From Amycolatopsis sp. A133 (GTDB taxonomy: Bacteria > Actinomycetota > Actinomycetes > Mycobacteriales > Pseudonocardiaceae): DNA of 64,000 bases. The notes beneath the pieces were generated by a model. The model saw only the letters and a program-made list of their open reading frames with translations. It searched no databases and had not been told where the DNA came from. Within the stretch, counting starts at the first letter, position 1. Every line of letters starts with the position of its first letter. The stretch spans positions 248,001 through 312,000 of the forward strand of contig NZ_JAVHJU010000076.1 of assembly GCF_031082405.1 (NCBI RefSeq). Direction: 5' to 3'. The position numbers were made by a program, and so were the translations under genes. Positions 1-7,878 of this stretch are shown here, in pieces.

Positions 1-573
1 GTCGATCGCCGTCGACTGGACCCACGGGGCGATCCGGATCAGCAGCTGCTTGACCGCTTCCCAGGACAGCTTCTCCAGCGACAGCGACGTCAGCTTGGCG
101 ATCAGCTGCTGCATGATCATGCGCAGCGTCAGCTGCGCGGCGGCCTCCACCGCCGGCGCCATCCACGCGAAGATCACCGAAGCCAGCAGGAAGATCACCT
201 GGGCCAGCGCGAACGTCGCGGCCACGATGATGAGGATCTGCGCCTTCTCCACGTCGGCCGCGGAGTTGCGCAACGACGCCGACAGCTGATCGGCGTACTT
301 CTCCAGCTGATCCAGCGCCGAGGCCACCGTCCCGGTCAGCCATTCGGACATCGCTTCGGCGTATTCGCCGTCCATCGCCCGGTCCAGGTCGGTCGCGCGG
401 GCGCGCACCTTCGCCTCGAAGTCCGCCGCGGCGTGGGAGATGTCCGACCACCCCTGGGACATCGCCCGCATGCTGCGGACGTTGCCCTCCGGCCACTCCA
501 TCCCCAGCGTGACCTTGAGGAACTTCTGCAGTTTGGCGGGCGGGTGCACCGGCCCGTCACCCGATTCGAACAC
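1..573 (-). CDS. WXG100-like / CpnT N-terminal-type secreted protein (3' end missing)
   Basis: The 191 visible codons start at a GTG preceded by GGGAGGTGGGCG and run off the window edge. The N-terminus has the pattern of the helical WXG100-like domain of CpnT-type proteins (KLQKFLKV...GMEWPEGN, then MSQGWSDIS, then an amphipathic helix with EYAEAMSEWL). A hydrophobic segment (ILIIVAATFALAQVIFLLAS) and a second helical pair follow. In this family the domain sits at the front of a long type VII substrate whose C-terminus is often a toxin; that part is outside the window. It is the last gene of the run with the WXG100-like protein, YbaB and mycosin, and lies 43 bp after the WXG100-like gene. The family assignment is moderately sure; the final function is unknown. 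Confidence 0.75.
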   Translation of the reverse strand, partial: MFESGDGPVHPPAKLQKFLKVTLGMEWPEGNVRSMRAMSQGWSDISHAAADFEAKVRARATDLDRAMDGEYAEAMSEWLTGTVASALDQLEKYADQLSASLRNSAADVEKAQILIIVAATFALAQVIFLLASVIFAWMAPAVEAAAQLTLRMIMQQLIAKLTSLSLEKLSWEAVKQLLIRIAPWVQSTAID

Positions 574-615
574 CGCCCACCTCCCTTCAGCGCAGCGACG
601 GCCGACAGCTTGCGG

Positions 616-960
616 CTACTTGTCGTCCTGCTGGTGCACGGATTCGGCGAGCTGGTGGTCGTACTGCTTCGCGTTGTCCTGGTCGAGCCCCTGGAACTCG
701 GTGACCGTGCTGGTGATGCCCTCGCCCAGCTCGTGCACGTTCTTGGGCAGGTCGTGCAGTCCCTGGCGGACCTGGCGGGCGTTTTCCACGTAGCCCTGGG
801 CAAATTTCTTGCCCGCTTTGTCGTCGCCCCAGCAACCGTCGTACCGGTCCAGGGTGTGTTCGAGCTTCGCCACCGCATCGGAGAAGTCGGAGCTCGCCGT
901 GCCCAGCTTCTGCACCATTTCCCGGACGGCGGCGGGATCGAGCCGGAACTGGTCAGCCAT
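616..960 (-). CDS. WXG100-like small secreted protein
   Basis: A 114-aa all-helical protein starting MADQFRLD. A helix-turn-helix hairpin is centred on CWGDDKAGKKFAQGY, which matches the W-x-G turn of WXG100-like proteins. Such proteins form dimers and are exported by type VII systems. The ATG start at 960 overlaps the end of the YbaB gene by 8 bp; an in-frame GTG lies three codons upstream. The acidic, Gln-rich tail (residues about 95-114) may hold the export signal, but no clear YxxxD/E motif was found. It lies directly before the CpnT-like gene, so the two may be partners. Confidence 0.8.
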   Translation of the reverse strand: MADQFRLDPAAVREMVQKLGTASSDFSDAVAKLEHTLDRYDGCWGDDKAGKKFAQGYVENARQVRQGLHDLPKNVHELGEGITSTVTEFQGLDQDNAKQYDHQLAESVHQQDDK

Positions 961-1390
961 TGCGCTCACCCCGGTCGGTGCGCGACAGGCCCACGCTGTC
1001 GAGCATCGGCGAAATCAGCGATTCCAGCAGGGCCTGCGGATCCGCTTTCCCCGAGGCCACCGCGCCGTAGTCGAGGCCCGACGGACCGCTCGTGCCCATC
1101 AGTTCCGCCACCTTCGCCAGGGATTCGGCCTTGCCGCGCTGCAGCGTCTCCACGACCACGCTCGCCAGCTGCGCCGGCGCCAGCGAGCGGTACTTCCCTT
1201 CGTTGAACACCAATTCGACCAGTTCGCCCCGGCCGTCGAACGTCATCGACAGCGACTGGTCCTTGGCCCGGACCGTCGTCCGGGCGTCCCGCCACAATTC
1301 GCTGAGCTTGCCCAGCTTTTCGCGTTCGCGTTCCAACGCGGCCATCGCTTCTTCCACGCCGCCGCCGTCGAACAATCCGTCCGGGAACAT
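953..1390 (-). CDS. YbaB/EbfC family DNA-binding protein
   Basis: A 145-aa protein with a long N-terminal helix (EEAMAALEREREKLGKL) followed by the YbaB core beta strands (SMTFDGRGELVELVF) and a C-terminal helix with LASVVVETLQRGKAESLA. YbaB/EbfC proteins are dimeric, tweezer-like nucleoid proteins. In actinomycetes, copies with divergent C-termini are common beside WXG100 and mycosin genes, and their role there is not known. The ATG overlaps the mycosin stop as TGATG, so the two are translationally coupled; an in-frame GTG one codon upstream is also possible. Confidence 0.85.
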   Translation of the reverse strand: MFPDGLFDGGGVEEAMAALEREREKLGKLSELWRDARTTVRAKDQSLSMTFDGRGELVELVFNEGKYRSLAPAQLASVVVETLQRGKAESLAKVAELMGTSGPSGLDYGAVASGKADPQALLESLISPMLDSVGLSRTDRGERNG

Positions 1391-2736
1391 CACTCACCAA
1401 GCCCTTCCGCCGAGTGCTTCCGCCACGCTCTCAAATTCCCGTTCGCCGCCCCAAGGGATCCGGGGCGGGAACGGTTGTTCGTCGAAGGTTCCTGCCCCGG
1501 CGCACCAGCGACCTCGGCGACGCGCGCGGGCAGCCAGCGCCGCGTGCGCGCCCCGCGCAGGAGCCGGGAAAACAGCAACGCCACCAAGGCGACGACGGGA
1601 ACCGCGACCGCGGCGGCGAGCGCCACGGTCGCCCCGGCGCCCGCGACCGGCGGCACCGGCGGGACCGGTGCGGGCGCGGGCGTGACGACCGGGCCGAGCC
1701 CGCCGGTCTCCTCCGGCAGCACGGTCGTCACGGCCGCCACCGCGTTCACCGTGCCCCAGCCGAACCCGGGATCGGGCAGCGCCGCCGCCGGGTGGTCGGC
1801 GGTCAGTTCGAGGCGGCGCTTGACCTGCGCGGCGGACAGCTGCGGGTGGTAGGCCCGCACCAGCGCGGCGACGCCCGCGACGAACGGCGCCGCGTAGCTG
1901 GTGCCGCTGCCCAGCCAGTGCCCGGCGCCGCCGGGGCCGACGCTCGTCACGCCGACCCCGGGCGCCACCAGGGAAAGGAAGCCGCCCGTCTGGGAGAAGT
2001 CCGCCTTCTTGCCGGTGGCGTCGACGGCGCCGACCGCGAGCACCCCGGGGAAGGCTGCGGGGTAGGTGACCGGATCGCCTTGCTGGGCGCTGTTGGCCGC
2101 GGAGGCCACGACGACGACGTCCCGGTCGGCGGCGTGCTGGACCGACTTCTCCAGTTCCGGGTCGGGGACGTTGGTGCTGGCCGAGATGTTGACCACCCGC
2201 GCGCCGCCGTCGACCGCGGCGCGGATGCCGTCGGCCATCTGGACGGCCGTCAGCACCGGCGGCGAGCCGTCCGGCGTGAGGGTGGCACACCGGATCGGCA
2301 GGATCGTCGCCTCGGGCGCGATCCCGGCGAACCCGGTGTCCGGCCGCGCGCCCGCGGCGATGATGCCGGCGACGAAGGTGCCGTGCCCGAAGCAGTCCGC
2401 GTCCGCGGGGCCGCCGCCGGGGTTGGCGACGTCCTGCCCGCGCTGCACCCGGCCGCCGGCCAGCTGCGGGGTCTGGGCGTCGACGCCGGTGTCGACCACG
2501 CCGACCGTCACGCCCGCGCCCTTGGTCAGCGGCCACACGCGCTCCGGCACGAGCCGCTGCTGCGCCCACGGCACACCGGGTTCCGCGCTGACCGGCGGCG
2601 GCAGGCAGCCCAGCTGCTCCGCGGGCAGCGGTGCGGGCGCCTGCTGGGCCGCGGCCGGTGCCGCGGGCAGGACTGTCCACAAGAGACCGGCCGCCAGCAG
2701 GCAGCGCGCCGGACGCCGTCCGGCTTTCCCCGTCAT
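1390..2736 (-). CDS. mycP: Type VII secretion-associated serine protease (mycosin)
   Basis: A 448-aa membrane-anchored subtilisin. It has a signal peptide (basic MTGKAGRRPARC, hydrophobic core, AAPAAAQ cleavage region near residue 31). The catalytic triad is visible: Asp82 in VVDTGVD, His118 in CFGHGTFVAG and Ser280 in GSGTSYAAP, with oxyanion-hole Asn215 in ASAANS. A Pro-rich linker and a C-terminal membrane helix (AVPVVALVALLF) end in a basic tail, as in mycosins. The family acts on the outer face of the membrane and is needed for type VII secretion. The ATG at 2736 has AAAGGA 11 nt upstream; a GTG overlapping the preceding stop would add ten residues. No EccB, C, D or E gene is visible nearby. 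Confidence 0.93.
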   Translation of the reverse strand: MTGKAGRRPARCLLAAGLLWTVLPAAPAAAQQAPAPLPAEQLGCLPPPVSAEPGVPWAQQRLVPERVWPLTKGAGVTVGVVDTGVDAQTPQLAGGRVQRGQDVANPGGGPADADCFGHGTFVAGIIAAGARPDTGFAGIAPEATILPIRCATLTPDGSPPVLTAVQMADGIRAAVDGGARVVNISASTNVPDPELEKSVQHAADRDVVVVASAANSAQQGDPVTYPAAFPGVLAVGAVDATGKKADFSQTGGFLSLVAPGVGVTSVGPGGAGHWLGSGTSYAAPFVAGVAALVRAYHPQLSAAQVKRRLELTADHPAAALPDPGFGWGTVNAVAAVTTVLPEETGGLGPVVTPAPAPVPPVPPVAGAGATVALAAAVAVPVVALVALLFSRLLRGARTRRWLPARVAEVAGAPGQEPSTNNRSRPGSLGAANGNLRAWRKHSAEGLGE

Positions 2737-2762
2737 CGTCGCCACTGTCCTTTCCGGATCGC

Positions 2763-5246
2763 TCACGACGCCAAGGTGGCGGTGTGGTTCGCCGTGGCCC
2801 GGGCGGTCGTGTCCGCCCGCCACTCGAGCAGGGAGGTGGTCATCCGGGCCACGACGTCGGGCTCGTCGACGACCCGCAACGCGCCGCGGCGGCGCCGGTC
2901 GAGCGCCTGGTCGAGCTTGGCCAGCGCGGCGAGGTCGCGTTCGTCGAGCTCCCCGGACGCCGGCGCCTGCTCGCCGGGGGCGAGCTCGCGGAACAACGCG
3001 GCCACGCGAGGCGCGGCCGGGGTGTCGTCCGCCGGCTCGCCGTCGGGTGGGACGGTGCGCACGGCCAGCGCCTTGAAGCGCGCGCCGGCGAAGAACACCA
3101 CCTCGTTCACCGGCGGGCCGATGCGCAGCTCCGAGGTGCGCCGGGCCGAGGCCGGCCAGATGAGGACGTCGAGGCCGGCGTCGGGCACGGTGACGTCGAG
3201 GTCGGTGCTGCCGACGAGGAATCCCGGCTCGGTGAGCACGGTCCCGGGCGCGGCCGTCCCTTCCGGCGGCTGCCCGGCGCGGCCCTGCCGGAGCACGGCG
3301 CGCCGGTGGGTGGGCAGCCGCCGCAGCCCGGACACCAGGCACGGCAGCTGACCGTCGAGCTCACCGGCGCTGCCGGCGCGCACGGCGGCGCCGAGGTCGG
3401 CGGAGCTGCCCGCGCCACCGCCGAGGTAGAGGCAGACGGCCACGTAGTCGGCTTTGGCCACGGCTTCCTCTTGGCGCATGGACGGCCAGGTCGCCAGCGC
3501 GGCGTTGACGGTGGCGAGCGCTTCCCCGTAGGCCTCCCCGGCCGCGGCGGTGAAGCGCGCCTGCTCGGCGGGAGTGCTCGCGCGGTCGGCGACGACGAGT
3601 TCCCGGCCGGACACCACCGGCGGCTCGGCGACGGGGGTTTCCGCCGGTGGAGCCGGCTCGGCTGCCGGCGGCTCGGCGGGTTCGGCTTCGGCGGGCTTGG
3701 TCTCGGTTTTGGTCTCGGGCTTGGTCTCGGGAGGCGGCGCGGGGGCACCGGAGACGGTGGACACCGGCGGCCCGGAGACCAGCAGCGAGGGCGGCGCGAG
3801 GGGTCCCGGCTGCGGGCGCTCCCCCGCCGGGGCTTTCGATTCGGCGGGCGTTCCGGCCGGAGCCGGGGACTGCGGGGGCCGCGTGATCCTCACCGTGGCT
3901 TCGGAAGCCGCCTCCGCCGGCCGCAAACCCTCACCACGCGGCCTCCCCTGCGCATCGGAAGCCGCCCCCGCCGGTCGCAAACCCTCGCCGCGCGGCATCC
4001 CCTGCGCAGCAGCAAAACCAGGCACCAGACCGGAGCCCGTCCGTGGCCGGGTGCTCGCCGCCGCGCGGGTGCCGCGGACCGCGGCCGACGGGCGGGCCGA
4101 CAGCAGGGCCCTCGCGCCGTCGTCCAACGTTCCCGCCAGTCTCAACCAGGCCGCCGCCCGGGTCTGCGGGGTGAGCTCGCCGAGGATCTCCTCCGCCGCC
4201 GCCAAGAGCTCCGGGGTCAGGCGCTCACCCGGAGTGCCCAGGTGCAGGGTCCAGCCCCGCGGGTCGGACGGGGCCCGGTCCGCCGCCGGGTCGGGGCGGC
4301 CCGTGCGCAACGCCAGACCCGACGGCACCACGTCCGCCTCCACCGCGCCCAGGCGGTAGCCCGTGCGGCCGCGGCGCCGCCAGCGGCCCGGCGGGGGTGC
4401 CGCCTCCGCCACCTCCTGGCCGCCGTCCGGCCGCTGCCGCAGCAACGACGCGAACGGGCCGAAGCGCCCCTCGCCCCGGCCGGCGGCGGGAGCGGCCGCC
4501 ACGACCACGTCCCGGCCCAGCGCCTTCGCGAACTCGCTCAGCCACGCACTGGTGCGGGCCGCCGACGGCAGCACCACCAGCCGCGTGGGCCCTTCCGGCA
4601 GGCGCGCGGCCGCCGCGGCGACGTCGGCCGGCGGCGGGACGCGGCCGCCCGCGCCCACGACGACGGCCGCCGCGGCCGGGTCGGCCGGTACCGCGAACGC
4701 CGGGCCGTCCGGTGCCGCCGGGGGTTCGGCGGCGCCGCGGACCCGGACGCCCGCCGGGACCGGCTCGAGCACCACCCCGCCCACCGTGATCGCCTCGGCC
4801 GGCAGCCCCGCTTCCCACGGCGGTACCGGGTGCCGGTGCCCGCCGGGGGACGGCGACGCCCCGGGCCGGAAGCGCCGCCAGCCGCCGGCCGCGTAGAGGG
4901 CGGCACCGGGGTCGGCGCAGAAGTCCCCTTCCGGGGCCAGGATTTCGACGTCCAGCGCGTCGGCCAGCGCCTGCGGGACGAGCGCGTCCGCGCCCAGGTC
5001 CGGCACGCCGATGCGCACGGTGCGGACGTCGCCGCCGGCCACGACGTGCCGGTGCAGCAGCGACGGCAGGGCCGTCACCAACGCGGGTTCCGCCGCCGCC
5101 GCGGCCGACACGCGCACGAACGCGTGGCCCGGCACGAGCGCCGGGCGGCCGGGCGGTTCCGCTTCACCGGGGCGCCGGATCAGCAGGTCCGGGCCGCGCC
5201 GGTCGACGGCGAAGGCCTCGGCCCGCGGCCGGGCGGTGCTGGTCAT
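2763..5246 (-). CDS. Large protein with ADP-ribosyltransferase-like C-terminal domain
   Basis: 827 aa; the ATG at 5246 follows GGAGG. No database family was recognised. Residues 1-380 look alpha/beta with repeated VVLPSAA/VVVAAAP-type strands. Residues 410-545 are a low-complexity linker with a 17-aa tandem repeat (PRGEGLRPA core) and KPETKTETK. Residues 550-735 resemble an ADP-ribosyltransferase fold: helical lead-in, then VLRQG with Arg653, then GFLVGSTD (675-682) in the place of the STS motif, then NEVVFFAGARF (714-724) in the place of ExE. The first Glu of ExE is absent, so activity is doubtful. A paralogue lies at 11482-13719. The stop overlaps a possible mycosin start, so it is probably part of the secretion operon. 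The ART assignment is my inference from motif order. Confidence 0.8.
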   Translation of the reverse strand: MTSTARPRAEAFAVDRRGPDLLIRRPGEAEPPGRPALVPGHAFVRVSAAAAAEPALVTALPSLLHRHVVAGGDVRTVRIGVPDLGADALVPQALADALDVEILAPEGDFCADPGAALYAAGGWRRFRPGASPSPGGHRHPVPPWEAGLPAEAITVGGVVLEPVPAGVRVRGAAEPPAAPDGPAFAVPADPAAAAVVVGAGGRVPPPADVAAAAARLPEGPTRLVVLPSAARTSAWLSEFAKALGRDVVVAAAPAAGRGEGRFGPFASLLRQRPDGGQEVAEAAPPPGRWRRRGRTGYRLGAVEADVVPSGLALRTGRPDPAADRAPSDPRGWTLHLGTPGERLTPELLAAAEEILGELTPQTRAAAWLRLAGTLDDGARALLSARPSAAVRGTRAAASTRPRTGSGLVPGFAAAQGMPRGEGLRPAGAASDAQGRPRGEGLRPAEAASEATVRITRPPQSPAPAGTPAESKAPAGERPQPGPLAPPSLLVSGPPVSTVSGAPAPPPETKPETKTETKPAEAEPAEPPAAEPAPPAETPVAEPPVVSGRELVVADRASTPAEQARFTAAAGEAYGEALATVNAALATWPSMRQEEAVAKADYVAVCLYLGGGAGSSADLGAAVRAGSAGELDGQLPCLVSGLRRLPTHRRAVLRQGRAGQPPEGTAAPGTVLTEPGFLVGSTDLDVTVPDAGLDVLIWPASARRTSELRIGPPVNEVVFFAGARFKALAVRTVPPDGEPADDTPAAPRVAALFRELAPGEQAPASGELDERDLAALAKLDQALDRRRRGALRVVDEPDVVARMTTSLLEWRADTTARATANHTATLAS
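3897..3998 (-). repeat. Two tandem 51-bp (17-aa) units inside the ART-like gene
   Basis: Residues 417-433 and 434-450 of the 827-aa protein are near-identical in-frame units sharing PRGEGLRPA, followed by G/E, AAS, D/E and A. They lie in the disordered linker and differ by a few substitutions. Confidence 0.8.
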
Positions 5247-5307
5247 TTCGCCTCCTGCTTCGGGGGTGCGCCCGCCGGGCGGTGGCGAGCTCCCGGGCGA
5301 CGTCGGT

Positions 5308-7704
5308 TCAGGCACTGGGTTCGAGGTCCTCGACCGTCAGCAGGGTCAGGTCGGCCGCGGTGACCGACGGCGATTCGGCCAGGCGGGACGCCTGCCGGTC
5401 GGTCATCCGCTCGAAGACCCGCCGCGCGGTGCGGCCGTTGCCGAACGTGCCGTCCTTCGGGATGGCTTCGAAGTGCTCCCGCAGCGCCTCGGCGGCGGCG
5501 TCTTCGAGGTGGTAGTCGTGCTTCGCGCACTGCGACCGCACGATGGTGACGAGCTCGTCGGCGGTGTAGTTGGCGAACTCGATCGTCCGGCTGAACCGGG
5601 ACTCCATGCCGGGGTTGGCCGAGAGGAACGCCTGCATCTCGGTGCTGTAGCCGGCCGCGATGACCACGACGTCCTCGCGGTGGTCCTCCATCAGCTTGAC
5701 CAGGGTGTCGATCGCCTCCCGGCCGAAGTCGGGTCCGCTGCCGCCCTGCCCGGAGCTGAGCGTGTAGGCCTCGTCGACGAACAGGACACCGCCGAGGGCG
5801 GTGGTGAACGCCTCGGTCGTCTTGATCGCGGTGCCGCCGATGATCTGCGCGACGAGGTCCGCGCGCGCCACCTCGACGAGGTGCCCTTCGCGCAGCACCC
5901 CCAGCTGGGCGAGCACCTGGCCGTAGAGGCGCGCGACCGTCGTCTTGCCGGTGCCGGGAGCGCCGGCGAACACGAGGTGGCGGGCCATCGGCGGGGCCGA
6001 CAACCCGGCGTCCTGACGCCGCTTCGCCATCTTGTTGAGGTTGATCAGCGACGTCACTTCGCGCTTCACCCCGGCCAGCCCGACCAGGTTCTGCAGTTCG
6101 GCGAGCGGGTCACCGGCGGGCTTCGGGCGCTCGGCCGCCGCCGGTGGCACCGGTTCGGCGGCCTCGACGGACGCGGAAGTCCCGTAGGCGTCCGGTTTCG
6201 CGTTGCCGGCGGTGATCAGGTCGAGCACCTCGATCGCCGTGCCGGGACGCAGCTGGCGCACGCCGCTGCCGCGGTTGTCCCGCACCGTGCAGGACGCCAC
6301 GCGCACGGCTTCGCCGGTCTCCAAGGTGATCCCGTCCGATCCCCCGTCCGAAAATTCGGACTCGGTCACGGTGCCCGACGCGCCTTCGCCCAGCCGGCAG
6401 CCCGCACCCGCGCTGCGGTGCACGCGGCAGCGCAGCACCGACAGCGTGGCCCCGGGTCCGGCGTGGACACCGTCGCCGCCGGCGCCGTCGATCGCGCTGT
6501 CGGCCAGCGACAACGTCGCTTCGGTGACTTCCACGCCGGTGCCGGTGGTGTTGCGCACGCTCAGCCCGCTGGCCGACAGCCGCGAGCCGCCGGCGACGCG
6601 CAGGCCCGCCCGGCCGCCGTCGATCTCGACGTTCTCCATGGTGCCGCGGCCACCGCCGTCGACTTCGACGGCGGCGCCGTCCGAGCCGCGCACGCGCAGG
6701 CGGCGGAAGAACGGATCGGCGGCGTCGGTCACCTTGAGCCCGGCTCCGGTGCACCCGGAAATCGCGAGCTGGTCGAACTCCGGCGCGGAGCGCTCGGTCA
6801 CGTGGACGCCGATCCCGTCGACGTCCGAGACTTCGCAGTCGGTGACGAAGCCGCCCGACCGCGCGGCGAAGTGCACACCCCGCGTCCCGGTCGCGCGGAC
6901 CCGGCAGCCGGACAACGCCGGCTTGCAGCCTTCGGCGACGAAGACGCCTTCGCCGCCGACGCGCTCGGCAACGCAGTCTTCGAGGGTGACTTCCCCGGTA
7001 CTGGCAAGGTAGAAGCCGATGCCGTCGCCGTCGGACGCGGTCAGCCGCTTGGCGGTGATCGCCGCCTGCTGCTCGACCGCGACCGCGGGCTTGGCCGAGG
7101 CGCGGATGGTGGTGTCCTCGACGGTCAGCCGGCCGCGGCCGTTGAGGCAGATGCCGTTGCCCGCCGCCTTGTCCACCGTGCACGCGCGCATCAGCAGCGT
7201 GCCGTCGTCGGCGACGACGACCGCCGAGGTCCCCATGGCGTCGAACCGGCACGACTCGAGCACCCCGCCGTGCGGGGAGGTGACCACGACGCCGGCGCCG
7301 GTTCCGTTGCGGACTTCGCAGCCGCGCATCAGGATCGTGCCTTCGCCGGAGGCGAAGACCGTGGACCAGCCCGCGGCTTCCAGGGTGCATTCGGTGAGGC
7401 TGAGCTGCCCTCGGGCCACGAAGACCGCGGGGTTGTCGGCGTCCGCGGAGACGGCCGTGATGCCCGACAGCGCGGCGGAAGCGGCGTTGAGGGCCACCGC
7501 GACGCCGGTCCGGGCGAACACCGTCACCGTGCCGGCGCCGTCTTCGGCGGTGATGGTGACCGCTTTGGACAGATCGAGGTTTTCGGCGTAGCGGCCCGGT
7601 CCCACGACGATCAGGGCGCCCTCGGGTGCTCCGGCCACCGCGTCACCGATGCGCCGGTACCCGTGCCCCGGCGTCTGGGTGACCATGATGACGTTCTGGC
7701 TCAC
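5308..7704 (-). CDS. Right-handed beta-helix / AAA+ ATPase fusion protein
   Basis: A 798-aa fusion. Residues about 10-500 are a right-handed parallel beta-helix of about 22-residue rungs (G-x-G-V/I-x-V patterns such as GTGAGVVV, GDGIGFYL, GTGVEV). Residues 530-798 are an AAA+ domain of the CbbX/SpoVK/EccA type: VGLAGVKREV lead-in, Walker A GAPGTGKTT (581-589), Walker B GVLFVDEAY, sensor-1 region VVVIAAGYS and arginine-finger region GMESRFSR. EccA, the cytosolic ATPase of ESX systems, carries this AAA module behind TPRs; here a beta-helix replaces them. The GTG at 7704 has GGAG 11 nt upstream. It is the first gene of the run that leads to mycosin and the WXG proteins. A role as a substrate-handling ATPase is inferred. 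Confidence 0.88.
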   Translation of the reverse strand: MSQNVIMVTQTPGHGYRRIGDAVAGAPEGALIVVGPGRYAENLDLSKAVTITAEDGAGTVTVFARTGVAVALNAASAALSGITAVSADADNPAVFVARGQLSLTECTLEAAGWSTVFASGEGTILMRGCEVRNGTGAGVVVTSPHGGVLESCRFDAMGTSAVVVADDGTLLMRACTVDKAAGNGICLNGRGRLTVEDTTIRASAKPAVAVEQQAAITAKRLTASDGDGIGFYLASTGEVTLEDCVAERVGGEGVFVAEGCKPALSGCRVRATGTRGVHFAARSGGFVTDCEVSDVDGIGVHVTERSAPEFDQLAISGCTGAGLKVTDAADPFFRRLRVRGSDGAAVEVDGGGRGTMENVEIDGGRAGLRVAGGSRLSASGLSVRNTTGTGVEVTEATLSLADSAIDGAGGDGVHAGPGATLSVLRCRVHRSAGAGCRLGEGASGTVTESEFSDGGSDGITLETGEAVRVASCTVRDNRGSGVRQLRPGTAIEVLDLITAGNAKPDAYGTSASVEAAEPVPPAAAERPKPAGDPLAELQNLVGLAGVKREVTSLINLNKMAKRRQDAGLSAPPMARHLVFAGAPGTGKTTVARLYGQVLAQLGVLREGHLVEVARADLVAQIIGGTAIKTTEAFTTALGGVLFVDEAYTLSSGQGGSGPDFGREAIDTLVKLMEDHREDVVVIAAGYSTEMQAFLSANPGMESRFSRTIEFANYTADELVTIVRSQCAKHDYHLEDAAAEALREHFEAIPKDGTFGNGRTARRVFERMTDRQASRLAESPSVTAADLTLLTVEDLEPSA

Positions 7705-7878
7705 GCTGCGGCTCTCCTTCGTCGTCACGCCGGTCCGGGCCCCACCCGACCACTCGCGACTCAACAAAATCTCTATCCCGGGCCGCGGCGGCGGAATCCG
7801 GGGACTTTCGGGCACGATCGCCGACGAACGTCCCTTCCCCGCCCCGGTTCCCGGCCGCCGCGTGCCGATGATGGCGGG
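7705..7878. promoter_or_regulatory. Divergent intergenic region between the secretion run and the LuxR regulator
   Basis: This 174-bp gap separates two divergent genes. It holds one AT-richer patch around 7758-7778 (CAACAAAATCTCTATCC), unusual for this GC-rich DNA and a candidate promoter element. No perfect palindrome was found. Confidence 0.35.

Noticed and set aside
36..289. Plus-strand Ser/Ala-rich frame near the window start
   Set aside because: It is antisense to the CpnT-like gene, which has clear family motifs and a ribosome site.
2763..3342. N-terminal extension of the mycosin frame
   Set aside because: The frame upstream of 2736 is Arg/Ala/Pro-rich and overlaps the ART-like gene; the signal peptide begins at the chosen ATG.
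5011..7878. Very long open frame on the plus strand in front of the LuxR ATPase gene
   Set aside because: It is the antisense of the beta-helix/AAA+ and ART-like genes and has an Arg/Gly/His-rich composition without domains; only the part from the GTG at 7879 is real.
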